From contig NW_006499603.1 in NCBI RefSeq assembly GCF_000471905.2, positions 2,711,871 through 2,775,870 of the forward strand: DNA of 64,000 nucleotides, in the 5' to 3' direction. Of this stretch, positions 55,146 through 64,000 are shown one piece after another. The notes below the pieces were generated by a model. The model did not search any database, was not told the DNA's origin, and saw nothing but the letters and a program-made list of their open reading frames with translations. Source of the DNA: Amborella trichopoda (Eukaryota > Streptophyta > Magnoliopsida > Amborellales > Amborellaceae). The translations under genes and the position numbers were made by a program. Within the stretch, counting starts at the first letter, position 1. Each line of letters begins with the position of its first letter.

Positions 55146-57725
55146 CAACCAGAAACAACTTGCACAGCAAGATAAACTATAATAAGTAAATATTCTTATG
55201 AAATATACACTTTCTATATATAACAAATTCTTCAAAGGTCTCTACACTCACCCTCAAACTGAGGTTGGTTAAACAACATCAGTTGTCAATGAGATAGTCA
55301 TGACGAGCACGAGTCATTGCTTTGATAAAAAATTCTGCAAGTTATTGCTGTAATGGAATATGTGGAAGTGTAATTTCTCCGGCCATCAATTTTTTACGAA
55401 TGAAATGACATTCAACTTCTATTTGTTTTGTGTGGTCATGGAACACTGAATTGGAGGTAATGTGTATGGTGCTCATTTATATTAGCATACATTGGCATAG
55501 GACATTGAAGAATATTAAAGTCATGTAAAAGACCTCTCAAGTAATTTCACTACTAATAGAAACAAAATTTAGAAATTGTAATAAGATAGGAAAGATAGGA
55601 AAGTGTACATTACATATGGCAAGATAAGAACGTGTATATTACATCATTGTATTATTATTATATATATAATGAAAGAACCGCCACAAGATTAGTGTGGGGT
55701 ATAATTATTTTCACAAAGAGTTCCTCTCTCTCTCTCTCTCTAAAATTCTTTATAGTATCAAAGCAATTGTTGCTTGTTGTTTAACTGCAAGCTGATGACA
55801 GTGCTCGATATTCGGCTTTTGTAGAAGATTTCGATACAGTTTGTTGTTTCTTAGTATTAAGAACTCAAAAAATTCAAAAGGAAAAAAAAAAATCTCTCGG
55901 AAATAATCCTCTAGTGATTTTAGATAAAAAATAACCCGACCTAGCTATTTTGCCTGAAGGAGTGTTTTTTTTTTGTAATTCAATGGGGAAAATATGCCCC
56001 TGCTTGTTTTTTCAGATAGTTTTAGGAGTTAGTTTTTTAAAAATGTTAGTAGGGTAGTGTCAGTGGGAATGAAAACCATAACGTAGTGACTAAGGTGTAA
56101 GGATGTTGAACGTGATAGTGTTAATTTAACGTGTTTTGCTTTGAGAAGTGCCGATAATGTTTGTCTGTCACTTGAGTAATTTTTTTCCAATTGAAGGAAA
56201 GATGGCTTTCAAGAAGAATATAAATTGAAAATCACCTTCACCTCTTCTATACGTGTGTAGCCTTAAGATGACATCATCATCATCAACATTATCTTTTTCC
56301 AATTAATTAGAGTCGGCTATCCGAATCTTAGTCCGCAATTCTGAATGAGACCATAATTCCTCATATATTTTCAGACTACTTCCAACCACGTTCTTTTGAA
56401 AGTATTGTATTGGTTAAGGCCATTACCTCTTGCCTTTTGCAATCTTTCTACTTGAACTAACTTGCTCCTCCTAACAAGTATTGTACTGGGTTGACACCAC
56501 ATATGGCTGGCCCGCCTAAGTCTACTCTCTCTCATCTTATCGCCTATTGGTGCCATACCTAAACGTTCCCGAATAAATTCATTAGGATAACGTGTCCCCA
56601 AATTTGGGCTTCTCCCACTAAATGGTTATCAATCTTAATTTGATACGACCAACAAGGTTTTGGGTGGGAGCAGCAGATATTAAAACATAGTCCCTAATAA
56701 TAATGACAACAATGATAATAATAATTGTTGGTAACCTCATTATTATTGTTATTATTATTGTTATTGTTATTATTGTTGTTATTGTTGTTGCCGCTGTTTG
56801 AGATTTTGAATGACAACTTTGATTTTTATTATTTATCATCATTGTTATTGAGAGCCATAAATATGAGTCAAGATTCAAACGAAAGTTTTTACTTGAAAAT
56901 AAAAAGTACAGAAAATAAGAAAAGGAAAAAAAGGTCTACACCAAAATAGAAAAACAAAAAGACAAAAAATAAATGAGAAATCTAATCCCATAATGTTACT
57001 TTCCCCTTTCCTCCATTCAAATTATACCAAATTTTGTAATTGAAAGCATGCAATGTTCATTTGTTGCATTTAGTGTTTAAGAAAATAGATCAGTTGGGTG
57101 GATTGTCTATATCTGCATCGATAATCCTGATTATTATCAGATCGCCCAAATCAGCGATCCAAAAATGAAACTTTATTGTTTAAAAAAAATAAATAAATAT
57201 TAAAATAGTGGTTTATGTGGTGTAATTTAGGGCGACCAAAGACAACATTAGATAGCTCAAAGAAAAAAAAAAGAAAATAAAAAGTGGGATTTTAGGGGAG
57301 AACTTATCTATTATTCGCGAAACAATTCGTTCCGCATCTAAATCAACTATCCGGTAGAGAAATCACCATATTTTAAAGCACTAGTTGCACACTTGCCTCT
57401 TTGAATTAGATTTATTTTTTTATTTTTTATTTTTAAGTAGTTAATGGGGCTGGTAAAGTAGCAGGTGGGGCTTGGGCCGGGACATGGTGCATTGCAATTG
57501 CAGGGAGGCCAGCAGAGACGCTTCAGACGGCGCTGAATTGGGCGTGTAGTCCCTCAGGTGGGGCGGCTGATTGCACCAAGATCCAGCCGGGAGGCGTGTG
57601 CTATCTCCCCAATACCGTGGTGGACCATGCCTCCTATGCTTTCAATGACTACTGGCAAAAGCACAAGATGCAAGGTGCTTCATGCGACTTCAATGAAGCT
57701 GCCCGGTACACTCAGATAGATCCAA
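51939..57725 (+). CDS. X8-domain (CBM43) secreted protein, exons 1-2 (rightward gene)
   Basis: A cell-wall beta-1,3-glucan-binding protein of the same type as the leftward gene. Exon 1 (51,939-52,014, 76 bp) begins MVSPSSTLSLSHG, then a hydrophobic stretch to residue 25 (signal peptide), with donor CTAG/GTAAAT. Exon 2 (57,438-57,725, 288 bp) follows a T-rich tract and AAG acceptor and joins in the same phase as in the leftward gene, giving VVNGA again. It reads GTWCIAIAGRPAETL, NWACSPSGGAADCTKI, GGVCYLPNTVV, ASYAFNDYWQ and GASCDFNEAA, then a CCAA/GTAAAA donor identical in position to the other gene. Five X8 cysteines are present; the last exon was not found. A 10-residue Gly/Ala insertion precedes the first Trp-Cys compared with the leftward gene. 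The 5.4-kb intron holds MITEs and copia and LINE pieces. The link between exons 1 and 2 is inferred from phase and homology. Confidence 0.7.
52201..52599. mobile_element. MITE family A/B, copy A2
   Basis: Ends GGAAAAAGTTTATATAGAGC and, reversed, GGTGCGGCTTGTATAGAG, with inner dyads TAGAGC-TGAG-GCACTA and TAGAG-CCTCAA-CTCTA. The centre shares GATATCAAGATGTATGGATA and TTTCCAAGATTTTCAAG with A1. Confidence 0.85.
52600..53817. other. Intron sequence, including an unassigned open frame
   Basis: A 134-codon plus-strand open frame (53,173-53,577) has no domain I recognise. It shows a loose internal repeat with the following sequence (CATTTCACCCAACCAATTCGG near 53,470; GTTCACTCAACCGATCCGG near 53,630), so it is probably part of a repeat. 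It is not called as a gene. Confidence 0.4.
53818..54207. mobile_element. MITE family A/B, copy B4 (inverted)
   Basis: Same family in reverse orientation: left end TTTCTATAATGTTGCAATCTT, right end TAAGGTAGCTACCCTATATA then AACTTTTTCC. The right palindrome core is GGTAGCTACC where B2 has GGTTGCAACC, a paired change. Confidence 0.85.
54275..54775. mobile_element. CTCGG-end MITE, second copy
   Basis: Ends TGTACTCAGTCCAGG and GAGTACTCGGCCCTG flank an AT-rich centre of about 350 bp. Similar to 40,115-40,520 in its ends. Like that one, it lies in intron 1 of an X8 gene. Confidence 0.55.
54776..55111. other. AT-rich intron sequence
   Basis: No feature recognised. Confidence 0.4.
55112..55142. repeat. 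(TA)n microsatellite
   Basis: About 15 TA units abutting the copia LTR fragment; in copia LTRs this spot carries TATATATA, so it is an expansion inside the LTR. Confidence 0.85.
55143..55860 (-). mobile_element. Copia 3' end fragment, minus strand
   Basis: Reverse-oriented copy of the 37,330-37,850 region of the copia element: LTR part (55,143-55,240), purine region and last codons (CTCAAACTGAGGTTGGTT, 55,253), RNase H to TAATTTCAC (55,550), and after an inserted LTR the SSAEAEY segment (GCTCGATATTCGGCTTTTGT, 55,800). Same family as the element at 32,641-37,897. 5'-truncated. Confidence 0.85.
55577..55770 (+). mobile_element. Small LTR with primer-binding site nested in the copia fragment
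   Basis: Starts TGTAATAAGATAGG and ends near CTTTATA, followed by TAGTATCAAAGCAATTG, close to the initiator-Met tRNA primer-binding site. It is about 177 bp of LTR plus a short leader, splitting RNase H of the host fragment. A (CT)n run precedes the end. The family resembles short copia LTRs but not the one at 32,641. Confidence 0.65.
55861..56279. other. Intron sequence
   Basis: Contains A- and T-runs and a short dispersed repeat (55,985-56,065) shared with 46,155-46,260. No gene seen. Confidence 0.4.
56280..56600 (-). pseudogene. Second L1-type LINE 3' fragment
   Basis: The minus strand reads FIRERLGMAPIGDKMRESRL (56,585-56,525), then RRSKLVQVERLQKARGN and TWLEVV, then a frameshift and RNCGLRFG-like end. 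This is the tail of plant L1 ORF2, as at 45,530-45,850 but extending about 40 residues further upstream. Confidence 0.75.
56690..56800. repeat. TTA/TTG-type trinucleotide microsatellite
   Basis: TTATTGTTATTATTATTGTT-type sequence at 56,739-56,792, preceded by a reverse-type AATAATAATGAC stretch (56,694-56,723). Poly-Leu and poly-Ile open frames here are artefacts. Confidence 0.85.
56801..57437. other. End of the rightward X8 gene's intron 1
   Basis: AT-rich; ends in TTTTTTATTTTTTATTTTTAAG, a typical plant branch/polypyrimidine and acceptor region. A palindromic phrase GATTATTATCAGATC at 57,130-57,144. No gene seen. Confidence 0.5.
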
Positions 57726-57929
57726 GTAAAACGACCTTATCCCTCTCTCTCTCTCTTTCCACTTGTTATCCTTATTATATCTACCATAGATCACTTGTCT
57801 TTGTAAACCTCATAAACATAAAATAAAAAACAGATTAAATTTATTATTTTGTAAACCTCAAAAATAATATTCACTGCCATTTGAACACAAGCCTTGAGAA
57901 ATAATATTAATTTTTTTAATTGTTTATAT
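57726..57929. other. Start of intron 2 of the rightward X8 gene
   Basis: Begins GTAAAACGACC; holds a (CT)n run at 57,741-57,760. Retention would stop translation at 57,824. Confidence 0.45.
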
Positions 57930-59520
57930 TAGAGAGAAGCTATCTCAAACTCTAAATTTTAGAGAGAGAGTATTTGAAAGGTTTTAAAAAGAGAAACTAC
58001 CTCAAAGTTTAAGTTTTAGAGAGAAAAAGTATCTAAATATTTTTAGAGAGAGAAACTATTTTAAATTTTAAGTTTTAGTGAGCGAAACTAATTTTTAAGG
58101 AAGAAAACTGTCTCAAATTTTAAATTTTAGATACAACACTTAAAAATTTTAGAGAGAGAAGCAATCTCAAAATTTTTAGAGAGATAAGCTATCCCAAAAT
58201 TTTTAGAGAGAGAAGATATCTCAAATTTTAAGTACTACCAACGTTATCAAATTCGCTTTGCTGCGCTTCGGCCGAAGAGGTCAAAGCCTTCGAATTTCAG
58301 GCATAGACCGAATCGAAGAGAAGCCTGGTGCTGTCACTTCAGTCAGATTCGTGCTGCTTCGTGCTACTTCGAGCAGATTCCGGTATGCTTCGGGTCTGCT
58401 ATGGGTCTGCAGCAAAAATATAGCAAGATAAAAGTATTTTTTTTCTTTTTTTTTATTTTTTCTTTGAACTTTTTCTATTACTTGTATATATTATATATAT
58501 AAATATCGAATTTATCTATATTAAATTAAAAAAAATGTGAAGTTTACCTTTGAATTGGCCGAAGCACCGGATTGCTTCATTTTTCTCACCAAACCTAAAA
58601 AGATTTTGAAGCGAATTTGACAACATTGAGTACTAGACAAAGAATCTCAATATTTTTAGACAGAGAAACTATCTAAAATTTTAAGTTTTAAAGAGATACA
58701 TGAAATTTACAGAGAGAAAGTATTGGACAATTGTTAGAGAGAAACTATCGTAATTTTTTTAAAAAAAGAAATACTCTCGAATTTTAAGTTTTAGATAGAG
58801 AAAGTTTTTTAAAATTTAGAGAGAAAAAACTATATAAAATTTTATAGATAGAAACTATGCAAAATTTGAGGTTTTAGAGAGAGAATACTTGAAAATCTTT
58901 AGAGAGAAAAACTATATAAAATTTTAACTTTTATAGAGAGAAAGTACATAAAAATCTTTAGGGAGAGAATTTATTTCAGAATTTTAGAGAGATAAATTTT
59001 CTCAAATTTGATGCATTAGAGATAGTGAAAGTACCTAATTTTTAGAGAGAGAAACCACTTCAAAATTTTTAGAGAGAGAAACTATCTTAAATTTTAATTT
59101 TTTGTAAGAGAAACTATCTCAAAATTTAGAGAGAGAGAGACTATATCAAATTTGAAGTTTCCAAGAGAGAAAATACTTAGACATTTTTTAGAGAAACTAT
59201 CTTTAAATTTTTAGAGAGAAACTATCTCAAATTTTAAGTTTTAAAGAGAGAAGTATATTAAAATTTTAGAGAGAGACCTCAAATTTTAGATAGAGAAACT
59301 ACCTCAAATTTTTTAGAAGGAGAAACTGTTTGATGTTATCTTAATATTTTAGATAGAGAAATTACATTTTAGAGAAAGAAACTTTCTCATAATTTTTACA
59401 GATAGAAACTTTCTTAAATTTTAAATTTTAGAGAGTGTCTTAAAATTTTAGATAGCGAAACTATATCAAATTTTAGAGAGATAAACTACTTGAAATATTT
59501 TAGAAAAAAGAAAAAGTATC
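57930..59520 (+). repeat. AG-rich minisatellite, about 30-bp units
   Basis: Degenerate units of the type TTTTAGAGAGAGAAACTATC with TCAAATTTTAAG, alternating with AAAGTATYTAAAAATTTTTA-type units (dimer about 58 bp). It is interrupted by a hAT-like MITE at 58,239-58,628. It lies downstream of X8 exon 2, probably in its second intron or 3' flank. Confidence 0.85.
58239..58628. mobile_element. hAT-like MITE (390 bp) in the minisatellite
   Basis: Ends CAACGTTATCAAATTCGCTT and, reversed, CAATGTTGTCAAATTCGCTT (17 of 20 or better). Flanked by AGTACTAC (58,231-58,238) and AGTACTAG (58,629-58,636), an 8-bp target-site duplication with one change, as made by hAT transposases. The interior is GC-rich on the left (GCTTCGGCCGAAG, a perfect dyad) and T-rich on the right; no coding. 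Confidence 0.85.
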
Positions 59521-59545
59521 TCAAATTTAATGAAAATATGATATT

Positions 59546-59785
59546 ATAATAAGTGATTGTGTACAATGAGATCATTTACTTTTGGTACAAGGATGTAACA
59601 ATACTTACAGCCATCCGATGTGAAATCTAATAGGTTAGATGCACCACAAGATTTGAGAAAACTTCTTTTGAAGTCTGAGCTTGGTCAATAGAATAAATCC
59701 AACTATTGAATTTCACATCCAATGGTCAATATTAATTATGACCGCCATGTACTAAAGATAAATGATATCATTGTATATTTTTTCT
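59546..59785. mobile_element. MITE family C, copy 2
   Basis: Left TGTACAATGAGATCATTTAC and right AAATGATATCATTGTATA pair as inverted ends. The interior shares CATCCGATGTGAAAT and GAAGTCTGAGCTTGGTCAAT with 31,633-31,862. Confidence 0.8.
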
Positions 59786-61142
59786 TGTAATAAATAATAT
59801 AATTTAAAACATTTAACAAAAAAAATCATGTACTATACTCCCATCCAAACAGCAGAAATCTATTTTACAAGAAATACTTTTCTCAAGAGTTCTATTTGAA
59901 AAGAAATAGATTTTGTAGACGATCCTTTTCCATGGATCAAAACGGCCCATAATATATTTATTGTCTTCTAAGACGATGCCTAAACTGCTCTAAAAAATTG
60001 GTACGTATTCTAAAATTACCCATGAAATCTCCAATTTATTACAGTTGTATCATGATGCTAACAAAATGAAGCTTCTTGATTTTTCAGGTCATGGGTCATG
60101 CATATATCTGAACATTCCATAATCCACAGGGCAATGACGTCATCTCTTGTGTTAAGTTTTTTTTGGCTCAAACATATAGTTGGCAACTTTTATGAAAATG
60201 TACCCCAAATAAATATATCTACTTATCTTAATTGGGATGAATAAAATCTCAGCATGACAGATTTTACGCTCTGCGCATCATAATCTATTGGAATATGGTA
60301 TGATTTCTTTATTTATTTTTACTTTTTTAACAAAGGAGTATGATATAATTTCTCGTTCTTAAATTCATATATGAAGACGCGAGGAGCAACCATTAGTGCT
60401 CTCTAGAACAAAAGGACATCAAATTGGATGCCTCGTATCGATTTAAATAAAACATACTCTTGATTCACCAAGAGCTCATCACCGTGTAAAGTCTATCACA
60501 CCATGTTTCTGTACTTCCAATGATAAACCCCATAATAAAATTAGTCCCCCTCTATGTGATATGAATGATGAGGGTGTTCAAATCGTTATGATGTCCTCTG
60601 GTTCGACGATCTAAGGGGAAAGTCTCCTGTGTTATCACCTATAGGTATGGCTGCAAAGTCAGCCATCCTGTCTTGGCTCATGTAGTAGGGGTGATAAATG
60701 CTCGCACGGATCGACCTCTCAATATTTTTCCTTTGTTCCTCTTTCTTCTCTTTGGTCCTATCTTTTGCTCCCAATTTTTGGTCACTAGTTGTGAGCTGCT
60801 GCTATTCTCCTCAACACCATGCTTGTCTGGCTATTCTGTTGGGTGCCGATTCGGAGTTGTTTGTGCACTGACCGAACTCCAGCCCAGGAGATCATTTTAT
60901 GAGGTGTCTATTAGTAAGTTTGAGTGGGTAAGTAGAGGTTTTCTGTAGTTGCCTTTGATCGTTATTGGTGTTGTTTTGGTGGGGCGTTAGGCAATTTGCA
61001 GTGTTGGATCAGTCAAGGATAGGGTTATGGTGTTTTTTTAACAGTTGAGATGGTTTGTCCCTAGAAGTACCGACTACGGATTGTATTATTTTATTTGTTC
61101 ATATGTATCTTTTATTGGAACTTCAGAGATCTGCTCTTTCTA
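59786..61142. other. Unassigned sequence
   Basis: 59,840-59,945 has inverted-repeat-like ends (AGAAATCTATTTTACAAG and AGAAATAGATTTTGTAGA), suggesting a further small MITE end. 60,555-60,960 is less AT-rich with open pieces on both strands (60,586-60,774 minus; 60,673-60,948 plus) but no recognisable domain. Confidence 0.4.
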
Positions 61143-61268
61143 CTTATTTTTATTTATTTTTGGGTGAGTCAAGGGGGGAGAAGGCCCCCACCCTTAGTTA
61201 GAATTAAGCCTAGAACGTAGCTTTGTAAATCGTCATGTGCTAACCAATTAAGCCGGGCTCTCCTCCTT
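61143..61268 (-). mobile_element. tRNA-derived SINE with LINE-like 3' end
   Basis: Minus strand, 5' to 3': GAGAGCCCGGCTTAATTGG, then TTAGCACATGACG (A-box region, near 61,232-61,250) and CTAGGCTTAATTC (degraded B box, near 61,196-61,208). The 3' part GGGTGGGGGCCTTCTCCCCC then TTGACTCACCCAAAAATA matches the 3' ends of the LINE relics at 50,068-50,103 and 62,726-62,760. Length about 125 bp. Confidence 0.65.
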
Positions 61269-61409
61269 TATCTAATGAAATTACTGTACAATAATAAAAA
61301 ATTTGATATTTAAAATTCTCGTCCTTCTTCCTTTTCCTCTTAAATCTTTTTGGACAATGAAAGGTAAGATCAGGTCCCACACGACTCATTTAAGTCCGAG
61401 TTTCCCTCC
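61269..61409. other. Unassigned sequence
   Basis: No feature recognised. Confidence 0.3.
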
Positions 61410-61800
61410 CATGGATATCAAAAAGTCGTGTAGCTTTGCTTTGTAGAAATGTTGGAGTTCATGAGAGCTACAAATCATCTCCTCTCTTTGTGGGAGGCAT
61501 CCCACTGACTCACTGGAATCCATTAGGTTGTTTGACTCCACGAGTAAACAAATCTGAGTTTTGAATGAGAACCTCATCAGGCCAAACCTTGATTACGTTA
61601 AAACATGGTTATAAAAGAGTTGTGTAGTTTTGCTTGATAGAAATGTTGAGTTCGTGAGAGCTACAAATCATCTCCTCTGATTGTGGAGGGCATCTGACTG
61701 ACTCACTTGAATCTATTGGGTTGTTTGGCTCCACCAGTAAATAAATTTAGGTTTTGAATCATAACCTTATCATGCCAAACCTTGGTTGCATTAAAATCTG
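61410..61800. repeat. 194-bp tandem duplication
   Basis: Two copies begin near 61,425 and 61,619 (GTCGTGTAGCTTTGCT and GTTGTGTAGTTTTGCT). They share GAGCTACAAATCATCTCCTC, GACTGACTCACT and TTGGGTTGTTTG-type text, differing at roughly one position in ten. Confidence 0.85.
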
Positions 61801-62454
61801 GTTATTGAAACAGGTTGTTGAAACATGAATGTTTGGATGGTAACCAAAGTTATGCAAATATGATGTTTGGATCATCTTTTTAAATAATCTTCATTTGCAA
61901 TTATTAAATATAATATTATATATTATTTTCATAATTTAAAAAGAATACCAACAACAACAATACTAAAAATAAGAATGACAAGAATATTGCTATATTAGTA
62001 CTATTATATTTCATAGTTTTATTATTATATAATATCGTAATATTGTATTATGAATATTAATATTATCATTGTTATTATACAGATAGTTATAAGAAGAACA
62101 ATTGTTTCATGCGGGCTGGACCGCATTTCTACAATATGCGGCCCAGAGATATAAAGCATCCATCATAAAGATGGATGCAAATAGGTGGTCCATCTAAAAC
62201 AAATTGTAACTAATGGTTCAAATGTTTCCTTATAATTATTATTTATAGTTTTCAATTTTTATTTATATTTTCATATGCATGATCCCCATGTTAAAGATTA
62301 TATATTCTCTAAAAATTAGGATCAAACTATATTTAAAAAATATATCTATTGCCAAGCCCACATTTCTATATGTGCAGGCTTGGCCGCATGCTAACCACAT
62401 TCTTATAATAATATGATGACATTATTATGTCATATGATGAAGATGATGATATAT
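61801..62454. other. AT-rich sequence
   Basis: No gene. A GCGGNCCA-type phrase appears at 62,112-62,150 (GGCTGGACCGCATTTCTACA, ATATGCGGCCCAG) and partly at 62,366-62,400 (TTTCTATATGTGCAGGC), suggesting the two ends of a small MITE. Confidence 0.4.
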
Positions 62455-62470
62455 TATCATTATTATTATT

Positions 62471-62541
<71 letters not shown>

Positions 62542-62542
62542 G

Positions 62543-62583
<41 letters not shown>

Positions 62584-62722
62584 TACTATTATTATTACTA
62601 TTATTATTACTATTACTATTACTATTACTATTACTATTACTATTACTATTACTATTACTATTACTATTACTATTACTATTACTATTACTATTACTATTAC
62701 TATTACTATTATTACTATTATA
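62455..62722. repeat. Compound microsatellite: (TTA)n (TTG)n (TTA)n (ATTACT)n
   Basis: About 13 TTG units, about 25 TTA units with interruptions, then about 20 ATTACT hexamers. It abuts the 3' end of the LINE at 62,726 and probably grew from its tail. Poly-Tyr/Cys and poly-Ile open frames across it are artefacts. Confidence 0.95.
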
Positions 62723-62725
62723 TTT

Positions 62726-64000
62726 TTTGGGTAAGTCAGTGGAGGAGGTCCCCTACCCATTTTTTCGTTAATATAAAATAAGGAAGTAGCAGCTCATTAT
62801 TTTAGAACCTTATAATAGGGCAATTGTGCTAGATAATGAAGTAAACGTAGGGTAATAAAATTCGGTGGTCGAAAACGCCAAACAGTAGCTTCAGAACTAA
62901 AAGAAGCTTTCTTAGCAAGGGCATCAATTACCATGTTGGCCTCACGAAAAATATGGGAAATTGACTATGTATGAGTAGAAAGTCTGCCTCGACAATTAGC
63001 TGCAACCGTATGTAGCCTCCATGAAACACAACTACACTCATGAATGACATTCACAATTAAAGATGAATCGCTTTCTATGTGTAGAGGAAATCAATCATTT
63101 TGGATAGCAAGGTGTAGTCCTTCTTCAAGAGCAAGAATCTCTACATAATCGTTAGAGGCAATGCCAAATGGCCTAACAAAAGTAGCGACGAAAGAGCCAT
63201 TACTATCTCAGATCACTCCACCACCACCTACTAAACCTAGGTTATGCAAAGAAGCACCATCAATATTTAACTTGAAATACTGGGGCTCAGGAAAAGACCA
63301 AGCCACCGTAATGATGGATCTGGGTTTTTGTTGACGCCATATGATTTGAAAATTATTAATGATTGCTCTCTGATAAATGAAAAGCCGACTTTTTCGCATC
63401 TTCCATTTGTTTAATATGAGAAGAAACTCTCTTAACAATTTGTTCCTTTCTTGTGGATCTATATTGAAATATTCTTCTATTTCACTCCTCCCATAAAAAC
63501 TAAATTGTTGTGAAAAAAAATAAAAGTCCAAATATTAAGAAGACCATCTGATTTAAATCTGAATGCGAACAACTTCTTAACATCACAGGAATATAAATAC
63601 CAGTAGTGAAAGGCTACCACAATGTCAAGCGACAAACGTCCATACACCATGCGAGAACACACAGTGAAACAATAAATGACAAAGATTGTCATAATTGTTC
63701 CGACAAAAAGAGCATACATAATCAATATTAACACCACGTTGTTGCAAAAGAAATGCAGTGAGTAATCGATTGTGAAGGGCCAGCCAAGAAAACCATTTGA
63801 CTCTGGGGTGACATTTAGAAGACTAAAGAACTCGAAAAATAAGCTGTGGAGATCCTTTACCTCGAATAAAATCCCAAGCCTATTTTATAAAAAAAGACCA
63901 CCAGCAGGGTAAATCCATATTAAGAAGTCATTTTTAGGATGTAATGGTATAATATATCTCCCCCCACCACTCTCCATATACTAATAATGGTAGCCAATGA
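62726..64000 (-). pseudogene. LINE relic: zf-RVT and RNase H domains, runs off the window
   Basis: Minus strand, from the right edge: RVKWFSWLALHNRLLTAFLL, then VCSFCRNNYDNLCHLLFHC (63,820-63,665), the zinc-binding zf-RVT pattern (C..C....E..HL...C) that follows RT in plant L1 ORF2. Then FFSQQFSFYGR (63,520), and RNase H: FKLNIDGASLHNLGLVGGGG (63,275-63,215), EILALEEGLHLA, HIESDSSLIVNVIHE and EANMVIDALA, with all four acidic positions present. Stops near 63,208, 63,113 and 62,965 and a frameshift near 63,535 break it. The 3' end is GGGTAGGGGACCTCCTCC then ACTGACTTACCC. Confidence 0.85.

Noticed and set aside
61143-61268. A functional tRNA gene
   Set aside because: A and B boxes are present only in degraded form, no acceptor stem pairs, and the 3' half matches LINE ends; it is a SINE.
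62413-62781. Poly-Tyr/Cys and poly-Ile open frames
   Set aside because: Translation of a trinucleotide/hexanucleotide microsatellite.

Overview
The window is nuclear DNA from a flowering plant, probably a eudicot. It is mostly decayed transposable elements around a small cluster of cell-wall protein genes. The plant origin rests on plant-type X8 (CBM43) exons with spliceosomal introns, a plant mobile domain (PMD) reading frame, Ty1/copia elements primed by initiator-Met tRNA, many AT-rich MITEs, and LINE and SINE debris. The sequence alone does not name a species.

Left part (1-28.4 kb): nested Ty3-type retrotransposon sequence. A large Tat-lineage-like element lies between two divergent direct LTRs (about 1.41-3.93 kb and 18.95-20.4 kb). 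It keeps gag, protease and the pre-RT linker in essentially one plus-strand frame full of stops. It has no reverse transcriptase, RNase H or integrase, and has a long antisense PMD-type reading frame (13.1 down to 9.6 kb) with a possible antisense TATA box. Its 3' UTR holds several tandem arrays (26-bp units; 30-bp units in a 96-bp higher-order pattern) and a 1,675-bp solo LTR with a perfect 5-bp target-site duplication. A third LTR of the same family (24.27-28.42 kb) carries 2.6 kb of pyrimidine-rich array. In all three LTRs the transcribed leader holds a different low-complexity array dotted with short hairpins; some stems are kept by paired changes or wobble pairs. This is the most unusual signal in the window.

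Middle (28.4-38 kb): degraded retroelement sequence, a 982-bp assembly gap, two adjacent MITEs, and a complete but inactivated Ty1/copia element (32,641-37,897) with 175- and 183-bp LTRs. Its leader contains an inverted piece of its own LTR and 3' coding end.

Right part (38-64 kb): X8-domain genes and small mobile elements. One X8 gene reads leftward (41,693 to at least 39,724). A second reads rightward (51,939 to at least 57,725) with a 5.4-kb intron full of MITEs and copia/LINE pieces. A dead copy of the second gene's promoter and first exon lies at 44.2-44.8 kb, so the cluster grew by local duplication. Between them lie a 1.7-kb two-LTR element of TRIM type, a PIF/Harbinger transposase relic with two catalytic Asp codons changed to Asn, and a LINE relic. 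Right of the second gene come a 1.6-kb AG-rich minisatellite holding a hAT-like MITE, a SINE whose 3' end matches the LINE 3' ends here, and another LINE relic at the edge.

Only the two X8 genes look like host genes under coding constraint. Everything else recognisable is mobile or repetitive DNA.
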